Of a DNA stretch of 64,000 bases, positions 43,008-53,385 are shown in pieces. The stretch's first letter is position 1. Each line of letters begins with the position of its first letter. The DNA is taken from NCBI RefSeq assembly GCF_000720115.1, contig NZ_JOIR01000015.1, forward strand, positions 67,956 through 131,955. Direction: 5' to 3'. The position numbers and the translations under genes are program-made. The notes under the pieces are model-generated. The model saw only the letters and a list, made by a program, of their open reading frames with translations. It did no database searches and was not told where the DNA came from. Source of the stretch: Streptomyces sp. NRRL F-2580 (GTDB taxonomy: Bacteria > Actinomycetota > Actinomycetes > Streptomycetales > Streptomycetaceae).

Positions 43008-43677
43008 GGATGACCACCAGCTCTTCCCACTCGTCGGCCTCGCCGGCCAGTCCCTGACCTTGCAGCCAGGCCCGTCGTGAACGCAGGACCGGCCCCCACG
43101 GCACGGAAGCCCTGGCCGTGACCTCCGCCGCCAGCCCCGCGCCGGCCAACCGGTCCACGGTCGCCTCGGCTCCGCACATGCCCGAGTGCACCAGGAGCAG
43201 CACACCGCCGGGTCGCAGCAGGTCAGGGGCGCTCGCGCAGATCCGGTCGATGACGCCGCGCCCGTCCGGGCCGGCGTCCCAGGCCCGCTCCGGCCCGTGC
43301 GACGGGAGCCGGGCCCCCGGCGCGGGGACGTACGGCGGATTCGCGACGACCAGGTCGTAGCGGCGCCCGGCGGTGCGGGCGGCGAAGTCGCCGTGCAGGA
43401 CGCGCAAGGGCAGGCGCCGACGCCACGCGTTCAGCCGCGCCGTGAGCACGGCGGGCCAGGAGACGTCGACCGCCGTGACGCGGGCTCCCCTGCCGGCGGC
43501 GTGCAGGGCCAGTGCGCCGGTGCCGGTGCCGATCTCCAGGGCGTCGGTCCGCGGCCCGAGCTCCTCGTGGGCGAGCGCCTCCGCGAGGAGGCAGGTGTCC
43601 GCCTGCGGCCGGTAGACACCCGGCAACGCGAACAGGCCGAGCGGCAGGGTGCCCGAGGTGAGAGCCGTACTGGACAC
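42991..43677 (-). CDS. HemK2-like SAM-dependent methyltransferase
   Basis: 228 residues. SAM motif ALEIGTGTGALALHAA, then VVANPPYVPAPG, the NPPY motif of amino-methylating (Gln/Asn/adenine-N6-type) enzymes. The length and N-terminal GVYRPQADTCLLAEAL match HemK2/PrmC-like methyltransferases without the PrmC N-terminal domain. GTG 43677 has GGAGG upstream. First gene of the CDGSH/diiron/HAD operon. The substrate is unknown. Confidence 0.82.
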   Translation of the reverse strand: MSSTALTSGTLPLGLFALPGVYRPQADTCLLAEALAHEELGPRTDALEIGTGTGALALHAAGRGARVTAVDVSWPAVLTARLNAWRRRLPLRVLHGDFAARTAGRRYDLVVANPPYVPAPGARLPSHGPERAWDAGPDGRGVIDRICASAPDLLRPGGVLLLVHSGMCGAEATVDRLAGAGLAAEVTARASVPWGPVLRSRRAWLQGQGLAGEADEWEELVVIRARNL

Positions 43678-43930
43678 CGCGTTACCTCCGGGGTCGATCG
43701 CGGCTCCGGCAGTGGCGGACCGCGTAACGGATGGGACTGTGCGGCTGCCCCGTCAGACGGTCCCCATCCGGAATCGCGTCGATCTTCGGAGGATCACACG
43801 GAAACAGAGTCGGAACGGGAACGGCCGGTGACCGTGCGGCGCGCCCACCGGCCCGGTTCGGACCGCGGCTCACGGCCCGGCGCCACGGCCGGGTCTACCG
43901 TGGAAGGGTCCCGTCCCACCCGAGCGGCAG

Positions 43931-44734
43931 ATGAGGCTGACAGCTGTGTCGACGTCGAGCCACGAGATCTTCGGTGCCCCGTGCTGGGTCAGCCTGCTGG
44001 CCCGCGATCTCGGGTCCGCCCAGCGGTTCTACGGTGCCGTGCTCGGCTGGGAATTCCGTCCCACGCACCTGGGGCACGGCATGATGGTCGCCTTCCGCGA
44101 CGGGGCTCCCGTCGCGGGTGTGGGCGCGCTCGGCGGGAGCGCCGACGCGCCGGTGCTGTGGACGCCGTACTTCGCCGTCGACGATGCCGACGTGGCCGCC
44201 TCGCGGATCCGCGAACGCGGCGCCACCATGGCGGTCGGCCCCCTGGCCTTCGGCACCGGGCGGGCCGCCCTCGCGGCGGACCCCGCCGGGGCTGTGTTCG
44301 GCTTCTGGCAGGGCGAGGTCGTCCCCGACTGGTCCGTCGGCCGGGGGAGCGCCCCTGCCTGGCTGGAACTGCGGACCCGCGACGCGTTCGCCGCGGCCAT
44401 CTTCTACGGGGAGGTGCTCGACTGGGGCAGCGAGCGGCCGTCCTGCTGCACGGTCTCCTACGAGCACGCCCACGTCGTCCTGCGCCACGGCCGCGACACC
44501 GTCGCCCGCATCAGCGGCGGCGCGCTCGAAGCGGCGCCCGACCCCGAGGTGCGCCCCCGATGGCACGTCCACTTCCGCGTGCCGGACCTCGAAGCCGCCG
44601 TCGAAGCCGCCTCCCGCCTGGGCGGCCGGACCGCCTCCCCCGTGCAGACGTCCAGCATGAGCCGTTGGGTCGTCCTCGCCGATCCCGAAGGGGCGCTCTT
44701 CACCGTGGTGGCGCCCCAGGACACGCTCACCTGA
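43931..44734 (+). CDS. Two-domain VOC (glyoxalase-like) protein
   Basis: 267 residues with two tandem VOC domains, beginning APCWVSLLARDLGSAQRFYG and SAPAWLELRTRDAFAAAIFYG, each ending with a metal/substrate strand (DPAGAVFGFWQ, DPEGALFTVVAP). It is related to CFP30B/hydroxylase-like VOC proteins of Streptomyces. ATG 43931 is used; GTG 43946 is possible. A TACCGT about 33 bases upstream could be the -10. The 250-base gap upstream holds only promoter-type sequence. Confidence 0.82.
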   Translation: MRLTAVSTSSHEIFGAPCWVSLLARDLGSAQRFYGAVLGWEFRPTHLGHGMMVAFRDGAPVAGVGALGGSADAPVLWTPYFAVDDADVAASRIRERGATMAVGPLAFGTGRAALAADPAGAVFGFWQGEVVPDWSVGRGSAPAWLELRTRDAFAAAIFYGEVLDWGSERPSCCTVSYEHAHVVLRHGRDTVARISGGALEAAPDPEVRPRWHVHFRVPDLEAAVEAASRLGGRTASPVQTSSMSRWVVLADPEGALFTVVAPQDTLT

Positions 44735-44904
44735 CCAGCCCGGCCGGCGGCCGGAGTCGTGGCACGGCGCCGCGCTTCCAGGACGGAACCTGACCTGTTC
44801 ACCTGGTCCCGTCCTACGGTCGTCCCGTCGGCACACGCCGTCACACGCCGTCACGCGTCAGCACACAGCTCGCGCCAGCAGGAACCGGCGGAGAGGACCT
44901 TCCG

Positions 44905-45429
44905 ATGAAGCACACCGCGCCCGAGGGATACACCAGCGTCGCGCCGTGGGTCGTCACCGACGACACCGGCGCGCTGCTCGACTTCATCGCCGCCGCCTTC
45001 GACGGCGAGGAGATCGCCCGCGTGCCACTTGAGGACGGCACCGTCGGCCACGGCGAGATCCGCGTCGGCGACACGGTCGTACTGGCCTTCGACCGCAGGC
45101 CCGACTGGCCGGTGATGCCCTCCCTCCTGCGCGTCTACGTCCCCGACGCCGACGCCGCCATGGCCGCCGCGGTGGCGCAGGGGGCGACGGTCGTCACCGA
45201 GGCCATCGACAGTGCTTGGGGCGACCGCGGCGGGCGGGTGCGCGACCCGTTCGGCAACATCTGGTGGGTGACGAGCCGGGTCGAGGACGTCGCACCGGAC
45301 CGGGTCTGGCAGCGGATGTCCGAGCCGAAGTACGCCGAGTCGATGCGCATCGCCCAGGAGACCCTCGACGCCGAACTCGGCGGGCGGGAGGCCGGGGTGG
45401 CCGGCGCCCGCCGACACCCGTCTCCCTGA
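44905..45429 (+). CDS. PhnB-like VOC protein
   Basis: 174 residues, one VOC domain with SVAPWVVTDDTGALLDFIAAAF at the start, HGEIRVGDTVVLAFD, and DRGGRVRDPFGNIWWVTSR at the end, the PhnB/YhlE pattern. It has no signal peptide. A poor GGAGAGG-type site precedes ATG 44905. Function unknown; it lies beside another VOC gene in the same direction, with its own promoter region. Confidence 0.8.
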   Translation: MKHTAPEGYTSVAPWVVTDDTGALLDFIAAAFDGEEIARVPLEDGTVGHGEIRVGDTVVLAFDRRPDWPVMPSLLRVYVPDADAAMAAAVAQGATVVTEAIDSAWGDRGGRVRDPFGNIWWVTSRVEDVAPDRVWQRMSEPKYAESMRIAQETLDAELGGREAGVAGARRHPSP

Positions 45430-45450
45430 TCCGCCCCGTTTCCCGGGCCT

Positions 45451-47097
<1,647 letters not shown>

Positions 47098-47101
<4 letters not shown>

Positions 47102-48225
47102 CGGCGTCGTCCGCACCGGCGCCGCGGCCCTCGCTCCTCGGTACGGGCCTGCCGCCGTTCTACTGCCCCCTGGAGCGCGACCTCCTCCATCCCGAGGCGA
47201 AGCAGGTGGAGGCCCGCGCGACCGAGTGGCTGGACGCCTTCGGCCTGTACCCCGATCCGGTCGAGCGCGCGTGGGGACTCGCCACCCACAGCGCCGACTT
47301 CTCCTGCCGCATCATTCCCGACGGGAACGTGGAGGCGCTCCTGCTGTTCACCGAGTGGAACTACTGGGCCAACGCCGTGGACGACTGGCAGGATTCGGGT
47401 TCCGACGAGGTGGGGACCGGCGCCGTCGTCGAACACGGGGCGCGGCTGCTGCGGACCATCGAGGACCCCGGGGCGTCGGTGCTGCCCGAGGGACCCATGA
47501 CCCGCGCGCTCCTGGACCTGGTGGGCCGCACCCATGCCCTGCTCACCCCCTACGAGTTGCGCCGGTTCGTCGAGGGGACGCGTGACTGGCTGCTCGGGGC
47601 GGCCTGGCGCGCCGCCCAGGCCGAGGCGGGGACCATGCCGGGGCTGAACGACTTCGTCGCCATGGGGCCGTTGGCGAACGGTACGCGTTTCTCCCTGACC
47701 TGGTCCGATGTCGCACGCGGGGACCGGCTGCCGGCGGACGTGCTCTGCTCCCCCGCCCTGACGGCGTTGACGGACGCGGCGGGGTTCGTCGTCAGCGCGG
47801 ACAACGACCTGTTCTCCTACGACAAGGACGACCATCTGGTGCCGCGCGAGGTGAACCTCGTCAACGTCCTGGCCCACCAGGAGAACTGCTCCCCCGCCGA
47901 GGCGGTGCCGCTCGCGGTGGCCCTGCGCGACCGGGTGATGGTCCTCTTCACCAGGCTGCGGGCGCAGTTGGAAAGCAGTGCGGACACAGCGGGTGGCGTG
48001 GACGGGGAACTGCGCCGTCACCTGGCCGCGTTGGGTCACTACATGGCCGGCTCCATCGCGTGGCAGAGCAGCGCCCCCCGGTACGCGAGCCCCCGCAATC
48101 GGCACGAACTGCCGCTCGCGGAGGCCCGGCTCGCACTCCAGTACGCCGATGCCCCCAGCGTCGACGCAACCGAGCCGCCGGATCTGCCGGCCCTCGCCTC
48201 CTGGTGGCGGCGCGTACGCGACTGA
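47098..48225 (+). CDS. Class I terpene synthase (family 2)
   Basis: 375 residues. The metal motif DDWQD is at 95-99, the NSE triad NDLFSYDKD at 236-244, and a C-terminal RY (328-329), the full class I bacterial set. Length is normal for a single-domain cyclase. It lacks the long Pro-rich N-terminus and the DDCYCED motif of 2-methylisoborneol synthase, so that product is unlikely. ATG 47098 overlaps the methyltransferase stop, so both proteins should be made together. Product inferred to be a methylated C11 or C16 terpene; unknown. Confidence 0.87.
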
Positions 48226-48234
48226 GCACGGTCG

Positions 48235-48261
48235 GGGCCCCGGCCGGTTCGGCCGGGGCCC
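48235..48261. terminator. Bidirectional terminator between terpene synthase and P450 genes
   Basis: GGGCCCCGGCC and GGCCGGGGCCC form an 11-bp perfect stem with a 5-base loop (GGTTC). It sits in the 55-base gap between two convergent stop codons. Confidence 0.85.
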
Positions 48262-48280
48262 TCGGCGCGGACGGCCTGCC

Positions 48281-49678
48281 TCAGCGGCGGCCGAACAGCC
48301 GGCGCCACCAGCTGACGCCACGGCGACGGCGGCCGCCGACCGTGGGCGCCGCCGTCGGCTGCGGCGGGATGAGCGCGTGGACGGGGTGCCCGGCCGGCTG
48401 CTCCTCCTCGGGCTGCGGGATCGGCACGGAGCGCGGGGCGAACCGTACCGGCAGCGAGAGCAGGTGGCGTGACATGAGGGTGCCCCGCCATTGGAGCTCG
48501 CTCGCGTCGACGGCCAGCTGGAGGTCGGGCAGCCGGTCCAGCAGGACCTCGATGCCCGTGTCCGCGATGGCGCGCCCGATGTCCTGGCCCGGGCACTCGT
48601 GCGGTCCGCTGCTGAAGGCCAGGTGGGAGCGGTTGCCGTGGACGGAGACATGGGGGTCCGGCCGGATCTGCGGGTCGGCGTTGCCCGCCGCCAGGCCGAG
48701 GAGGATCATGTCGCCGGCCTTCACCTGCTGACCGCCGAGCAGGGTGTCACCGGTGGCCCAGCGCCCGATGATCGTGTTGATCGGCGGGTCGTCCCACAGG
48801 ACCTGTTCCAGGGCGTCGGGCAGGGTCATGTGGCCCCCGGAGAGGCTGGCCCGGAAGCGGGGGTCGGTCAGTACGGTCCGCAGCGTGTTGGCGATCAGGT
48901 TGGCGGTGGTCTCGTAGGCCGCGATCAGCACGACGCGCAGGTGCATCAGCACCTCGGTGTCGCTCAGGTTCGCGGGGTGCTCGATCAGCCAGGAGGCCAG
49001 GTCGCGGGCGGGCCGGGCCTTGCGCTCCACGACCAGGTTTTCCAGCGTGGCGGTGACGTAGCGGTCGCTCTGGAGGGCGGTCTCGGTGCCCTGGAGCATG
49101 TCGCGTGCCGCGTTGACCAGCAGGGGTCCGTGTTCGTCGGGGGCCCCGATGAGCTGCGTCATGACCAGCATGGGGAGCTGGTCGGAGAAGGCCGACACCA
49201 GGTCGGCGTACCCCTCGGCCGCGATCTGGTCGACCAGCTGGTTGGCGAAGCGGGTCACGTAGCGGCGGATGCCGCGCTTGTCGAAGCGCTCCAGGGACTC
49301 CACGACGGCCGAGCGCAGCCGCTCGTGAACGGGTCCGTCGGTGAAGTTGCACACCGGCACCCAGGAGACCATGGGGCCGAGCGGCGTGTCGGCCGGGACC
49401 CGGCCCTCTCTCATGTCGCGCCAGCCCCGGGGGTCGCGGGCGAAGCGCGAGGACGTGCGCGCCACGTCCAGGTTCTCCCGGTGGCCGAGGACCAGCCAGG
49501 CCGGGAGGTCCCCGCTCACCAGTACGGGGGCCACCGCGCCGTGTTCGGCCCGCAGCTTCTCGTACAGCGCGAGGGGGTCGGCCTCGGCCTCCGCTCCGTG
49601 GAGCCGGTACAGGCCGCCCGCCGTCGCCGCCGCGGCGTGGGCGGGGCACTCGGGCGGGGGTGTGGGGGTGGTGCTCAC
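48281..49678 (-). CDS. CYP157-type cytochrome P450 of the conservon, lacking ExxR
   Basis: 465 residues. The haem loop is FSSGPHECPGQDIG (Cys ligand present) and the I-helix is LIAAYETTANLI. The K-helix reads EQVLW where other P450s have E-x-x-R, so the otherwise nearly invariant Arg is absent. CYP157 P450s of Streptomyces are known for this loss. An extra C-terminal tail of about 50 residues is Pro/Arg-rich (RRRRGVSWWRRLFGRR) and may bind membrane. GTG 49678 overlaps the cvnD stop by four bases. It is the fifth gene of the operon. Confidence 0.85.
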   Translation of the reverse strand: MSTTPTPPPECPAHAAAATAGGLYRLHGAEAEADPLALYEKLRAEHGAVAPVLVSGDLPAWLVLGHRENLDVARTSSRFARDPRGWRDMREGRVPADTPLGPMVSWVPVCNFTDGPVHERLRSAVVESLERFDKRGIRRYVTRFANQLVDQIAAEGYADLVSAFSDQLPMLVMTQLIGAPDEHGPLLVNAARDMLQGTETALQSDRYVTATLENLVVERKARPARDLASWLIEHPANLSDTEVLMHLRVVLIAAYETTANLIANTLRTVLTDPRFRASLSGGHMTLPDALEQVLWDDPPINTIIGRWATGDTLLGGQQVKAGDMILLGLAAGNADPQIRPDPHVSVHGNRSHLAFSSGPHECPGQDIGRAIADTGIEVLLDRLPDLQLAVDASELQWRGTLMSRHLLSLPVRFAPRSVPIPQPEEEQPAGHPVHALIPPQPTAAPTVGGRRRRGVSWWRRLFGRR

Positions 49679-50295
49679 ATTGCCTCCTGGGTGGCTGCCT
49701 GGGAGTGCAGGTAGCGCATGAGGGTCAGCAGGACGTCGCGGGACGAGTCCCGCCGTCTGGCGTCGCAGACGAGGATCGGGACGGCGGGGGGCAGATCGAG
49801 GGCCTGGCGCAGTTCCTCCACCGGATGCTCGGGCGCGCCGGGGAAGGAGTTGACGGCCACGACGAAGGGGACGCCCCGCTCCTCCAGCCGTCCGATGACG
49901 TCGAAGCTGATCTCCAGCCGTCGGGTGTCGAGGAGTACGACCGCTCCGAGCGCGCCCTCGAAGAGTCCGCGCCACAGGAACCAGAAGCGCTCCTGACCGG
50001 GTGTTCCGAACAGGTACAGGACGAGTTCGTCGTTGATGCTGATGCGGCCGAAGTCCATGGCCACGGTGGTGGTGATCTTGCGGGCCACGCCCCAGGTGTC
50101 GTCGACACCGACGCCGGCCCGGGTCATGGTCTCCTCGGTCGTCAGCGGCTTGATCTCGCTGACCGCACCGACCATCGTCGTCTTGCCCACGCCGAAGCCG
50201 CCGACGATGACGACTTTCACGGCGGCCGCGGCCGTCTGCGGGAGTACGTCCGCCTCGCACGGCCCGGCGGGCAGGTCAGAGTTTCTGAAGTCCAT
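49675..50295 (-). CDS. cvnD: Conservon small GTPase
   Basis: 206 residues. P-loop GGFGVGKTTMVG, switch/G3 LYLFGTPGQERFWF, and G4 region VAVNSFPGA in place of NKxD, as in Cvn/MglA-like GTPases. About 27 residues precede the GTPase domain. ATG 50295 lies inside the 3' end of cvnC (20-base overlap). CvnD is thought to be regulated by CvnB and CvnC at a membrane complex with CvnA. Confidence 0.9.
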   Translation of the reverse strand: MDFRNSDLPAGPCEADVLPQTAAAAVKVVIVGGFGVGKTTMVGAVSEIKPLTTEETMTRAGVGVDDTWGVARKITTTVAMDFGRISINDELVLYLFGTPGQERFWFLWRGLFEGALGAVVLLDTRRLEISFDVIGRLEERGVPFVVAVNSFPGAPEHPVEELRQALDLPPAVPILVCDARRRDSSRDVLLTLMRYLHSQAATQEAM

Positions 50296-50635
50296 CGATC
50301 ACTGCCTCGATCAGAGCAAGGTCGGGTAGCTGCGCGGCGGGAACGGGCGGACGGACGTACACGCGCTGAACGGCCATCAGGTCTCCGACCAGCACGGTGA
50401 CGACGCTCACGGGCAGGCCCGCGTACGCGGCGATCTCGGCCACCGACAGCGGTGACTGGCACATCCGGAGGATGGCCGCCTGCTCGGGCTGCATCTCGGG
50501 CCGGGCGTGCCCTTTGGCCACGACTAAGGTCACGAGGTCCAGATGGACGGCAGTGGAAGGTCCACTGCGTCCGCCGGTGATGACGTACAGCCGTTCGGGG
50601 CTGCCGTCCTCCCAGCTTGTGGGCGGCTCATTCAC
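50276..50635 (-). CDS. cvnC: Conservon DUF742 protein
   Basis: 119 residues with the DUF742 pattern LYVITGGRSGPSTAVHLDLVT then AILRMCQSPLSVAEIAAYAGLPVSVVTVLVGDL, a winged-helix-like fold, and a C-terminal ALIEAVIDGLQKL. GTG 50635 overlaps the cvnB stop (GTGA). Part of the cvnABCD complex; a DNA-independent adaptor role is generally assumed. Confidence 0.9.
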   Translation of the reverse strand: MNEPPTSWEDGSPERLYVITGGRSGPSTAVHLDLVTLVVAKGHARPEMQPEQAAILRMCQSPLSVAEIAAYAGLPVSVVTVLVGDLMAVQRVYVRPPVPAAQLPDLALIEAVIDGLQKL

Positions 50636-51039
50636 GCGGGCTGCCCGTCATGTCGGGGCGGGCTGCTCAGGTGGTCCCCCATTCGGGTCACCAGGTTGCG
50701 CATCTGCGCGCCCATCAGGCCCGCGTCCACGCCCTCGTCGGCGAGGACCGCGAGGTACGAACCGTCGCCGGCGGCCATCAGGTAGAAGAACCCGCCGTCC
50801 ATCTCGATCACGACCAGGCGCATCCTGCCCTCGGAGCGGGGCAGTTCAGCGGCCACCGCTCCGGCGAGGCTCTGCAGGCCCGCGCAGGCCGCCGCCAGGC
50901 GGTCGGCCGTGTCGGTCTCGGCCCCGTACTGCGCCACGCAGAGCCCGTCCGCGGACAGGACGATCACGTGTCGCGTCTGTGGCACTCCGGCGGCCAGGTC
51001 CTTGAGCATCCAGTCCATGCTGCTGATTCGCTGAGTCAT
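50632..51039 (-). CDS. cvnB: Conservon roadblock/LC7 protein
   Basis: 135 residues with the roadblock pattern MLKDLAAGVPQTRHVIVLSADGLCVAQ then DRLAAACAGLQSLAGAV and DGGFFYLMAAGDGSYLAVLA. Proteins of this fold regulate Ras-like GTPases, here CvnD. ATG 51039 is chosen over the GTG one codon upstream. It lies 6 bases after the cvnA stop. Confidence 0.9.
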   Translation of the reverse strand: MTQRISSMDWMLKDLAAGVPQTRHVIVLSADGLCVAQYGAETDTADRLAAACAGLQSLAGAVAAELPRSEGRMRLVVIEMDGGFFYLMAAGDGSYLAVLADEGVDAGLMGAQMRNLVTRMGDHLSSPPRHDGQPA

Positions 51040-51045
51040 CACTGC

Positions 51046-52584
51046 TTACGCCCCCTTGGTCGCTGAACCCGACGCGCCCTCGGCGCCCGGCGCGTCGTGG
51101 CCGGGCGCGCCGGACAGTCCGCTGTGGAAGGCCTCCAGCCACATTCCGGGGCCCTGGCCGTCCGCCGGCTGCGGCTCCGCGGCCGGCCGGACGTCGAAGG
51201 TGGTGGCACGGTCCTTCCGGCGTCGCTGCGGCAGGCCGGTCGCGGTGCGTCCGGTGTCCGGCTGGCCGCCTGCGGCGGCGGGCGCCGGCCTGTGCGCCGG
51301 GGCCGGCGCCTGCCGGGGCGCGGACACACCGGCCGACGAGCGGTCGAAGGGGTGCTCGCGCGGGGTGGCGGCCACGGCCCTGGGCCCCGAGGAGGAGCCG
51401 ATGCCGTGGGCGAGACCCGTCGCCGAGGACGCCGTGGTGATCAGGTGCTGCGGCACGATGACCACGGCGCGCACGCCGCCGTACGCGGACGAGCGCAGGG
51501 AGACCTGGAACCCGTACGCCTGTGCCAGTCGGCCGACCACCGCGAGGCCCAGCCTCGGCGTCTCGCCCAGGTCGTTGAGGTCGATCCCGGACTGCGCCTG
51601 TGCGAGCATCTTCTCGGCGCGTCCACGGGCCTCCTCGCTCATGCTGAGGCCGCCGTCCTCGATCTCCACGGCGATGCCCGACTGCACCTCGACGGCCGTG
51701 AGGTGGACCCGGGTGTGCGGCGGCGAGTACCGGGTGGCGTTGTCCAGCAGCTCCGCCAGGGTGTGGATCAGCGGCTCCACGATCGGGCCGACGACGGCGA
51801 CCTCGGAGACCGAGTGGAGCTCCACCCGCTGGTAGTCGATGATCCGCGACATCGCGCCGCGCATCACGCTGTACAGGGTGACGGCCCTGCTCCACTGGCG
51901 GCCGGGGCGCGCGCCGCCGAGGACCGAGATGGAGTCGGCGAGGCGGCCGATGAGGGCGGTGCCGTGGTCCAGTCGCAGGAGGTCGCCGAACACGTCGGGG
52001 TTGCTGCCGTGCCGGTCCTCCATCTCGCGCATCTCGTGGGCCTGCTGGTGGACGATCGCCTGCACGCGGCGGGCGACGTTCACGAAGGCCCGCTGCGCCG
52101 AGTCGCGCAGGCTCTCCTCGTTGTCGACGGCGTCGATGACGTGGGACAGCACGGCCTGCAGAGCGGCGCGGAAGCCCGGGGTCAGCGCCTCGTCGTTGCC
52201 CCAGCGGTCGCCCTGGCCACCGCGCCCTCCCAGGGCCGTCAGCACCTCCTCGGCCAGCTCGCCCCTGCGCAGTCGCTCGATGGCCTCGGGCAGCACCACC
52301 TGGGACAGGCGGGCCGCCTCGGTCTCCTGCCGGGACAGCGCGTGCCGCATGGCCGCGACCTGGGCGCGCTCGGCGGCGAGCGCGCGGCCACGCCGTAACG
52401 CTTCGACGAACACCGCCGCGGTGCACACGGCGGCCACGGCGATCAGGGCGGTGCCGACCGGTGCTGTGGAGGAGGCGAGTGCGCCGACCAGGCAGGCGGC
52501 GGCCACGAACGCGATCGTGGGCATCATCCGGCTTGCTCTCCCCTCCACGTGGGCGCTTTCGGGGGGAATCTCTCTTTGCTCCAT
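51046..52584 (-). CDS. cvnA: Conservon sensor-kinase-like protein
   Basis: 512 residues. Two closely spaced helices near the N-terminus (IAFVAAACLVGALASS, VGTALIAVAAVCTAAVFVEAL) give little extracellular region. A coiled-coil and DHp-like part follow, then HATPase boxes AELLDNATRYSPP, IEDGGLSM and LGLAVVGRLAQAYG, and a long Pro/Ala-rich tail of about 130 residues. The ATPase domain is nitrate-sensor-kinase-like, typical of CvnA proteins. GAGG lies 10 bases before ATG 52584. It heads cvnABCD-P450. Confidence 0.9.
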   Translation of the reverse strand: MEQREIPPESAHVEGRASRMMPTIAFVAAACLVGALASSTAPVGTALIAVAAVCTAAVFVEALRRGRALAAERAQVAAMRHALSRQETEAARLSQVVLPEAIERLRRGELAEEVLTALGGRGGQGDRWGNDEALTPGFRAALQAVLSHVIDAVDNEESLRDSAQRAFVNVARRVQAIVHQQAHEMREMEDRHGSNPDVFGDLLRLDHGTALIGRLADSISVLGGARPGRQWSRAVTLYSVMRGAMSRIIDYQRVELHSVSEVAVVGPIVEPLIHTLAELLDNATRYSPPHTRVHLTAVEVQSGIAVEIEDGGLSMSEEARGRAEKMLAQAQSGIDLNDLGETPRLGLAVVGRLAQAYGFQVSLRSSAYGGVRAVVIVPQHLITTASSATGLAHGIGSSSGPRAVAATPREHPFDRSSAGVSAPRQAPAPAHRPAPAAAGGQPDTGRTATGLPQRRRKDRATTFDVRPAAEPQPADGQGPGMWLEAFHSGLSGAPGHDAPGAEGASGSATKGA

Positions 52585-52658
52585 CGGCGTCCTCGAACTA
52601 TCGAAAAAAAAGGGGGACCTTCTGACCGGTGGGCGGGAGCATAACTACGCCCAAGTTC

Positions 52659-52670
52659 CCGCACGTGCGG
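52659..52670. other. 12-bp palindrome upstream of cvnA
   Basis: CCGCACGTGCGG is a perfect 12-bp palindrome 75 bases before cvnA, beyond an A8 run in a GAAAAAAAAGGGGG stretch at about 52602. A regulator site is possible; short GC-rich palindromes also arise by chance here. The surrounding 52585-52990 gap contains no other gene I trust. Confidence 0.3.
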
Positions 52671-52704
52671 TTTCGTTGGAGTTCATCGGACCGGAGGAAC
52701 CGAT

Positions 52705-52770
52705 ATGCGCCAAGGTCAGCGCCGAATTCCGGCGCCGACGGGGTCCCCTCCGCGGCGCGTGGCGGTGTAG
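52705..52770 (+). CDS. Possible 21-residue Arg/Pro-rich leader peptide
   Basis: ATG 52705 is preceded by GGAGG at 8 bases and the frame ends at TAG 52768-52770. The peptide is basic and Pro-rich (starting MRQGQRRIPAPTG). It could be a leader for the STAS-like gene 220 bases downstream, or chance. No family known. Confidence 0.25.
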   Translation: MRQGQRRIPAPTGSPPRRVAV

Positions 52771-52990
52771 CGGGAGGTCGGCGGGGTGCCGAACTCGTTC
52801 GCGGCGTGTGAACGGGTGCTCACCCCTCCGATCGCTTCCGGCCGCACCCCCTTGCCAGCAGTGGCGCCCCGGCCGGAAATGCGCTAGGTCATCTCCGGGG
52901 CGCGCGGTGCGGGGTCGACTGCCCCACACTGGTGGCCAGGCACCCCACACGGCTGGTGCCGTCGGGATCCCGGTGGACAGGAGGCGCAGC

Positions 52991-53326
52991 ATGGTCATCA
53001 GTCACCGCATCGCCGAGGACACCCTGCACGTGCGGATCCTGCAGGAGCTGGACGTCACCAACCGGTCCGCGGCCGCCCTGCAGATCGAGTCCCTCGTCCA
53101 CGCGCACCGCCCCTCCCGGGTCACGGTCGAGCTGCCGACCGACGCGCCCTCCCCCATGACCTTCAGCGCGCTGGCCCGCGCACAGCGGATGTGCCAGAGC
53201 CTCGGCATCCCCCTCACCGCGACCGGGCCCGGCGAGCACGCACCCCCGCTGCCCCTCGGCCCCGGCCCCGGTGCCGGCGCGGGCCGGCCCCGGTCACTGG
53301 AACACGGCGCGCGCCACGACCACTGA
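52991..53326 (+). CDS. STAS-like anti-sigma-factor-antagonist-type protein
   Basis: 111 residues. The first 80 have a STAS-like strand/helix order (VISHRIAEDTLHVRILQELDVTN, SRVTVELPTDAPSPMTFSALARAQRMCQSLGIPLTATG), with the usual phosphorylated Ser/Thr site region replaced by PSPMTFSAL. The tail is Pro/Gly-rich. AGGAGG lies 7 bases before ATG 52991. It might modulate a sigma factor or the neighbouring conservon; there is no partner kinase next to it. Assignment tentative. Confidence 0.5.
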   Translation: MVISHRIAEDTLHVRILQELDVTNRSAAALQIESLVHAHRPSRVTVELPTDAPSPMTFSALARAQRMCQSLGIPLTATGPGEHAPPLPLGPGPGAGAGRPRSLEHGARHDH

Positions 53327-53385
53327 CCGGGGCCGGTCCCCCCTCGAGGTCCTCGAACCGGTCCGGACAGCTCCCCGGCCAAGGC

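Noticed and set aside
53320..53385. Small GACCGG/CCGGTC hairpin between the STAS-like gene and the glucanase
   Set aside because: Only a 6-bp stem in GC-rich sequence; not enough to call a terminator.
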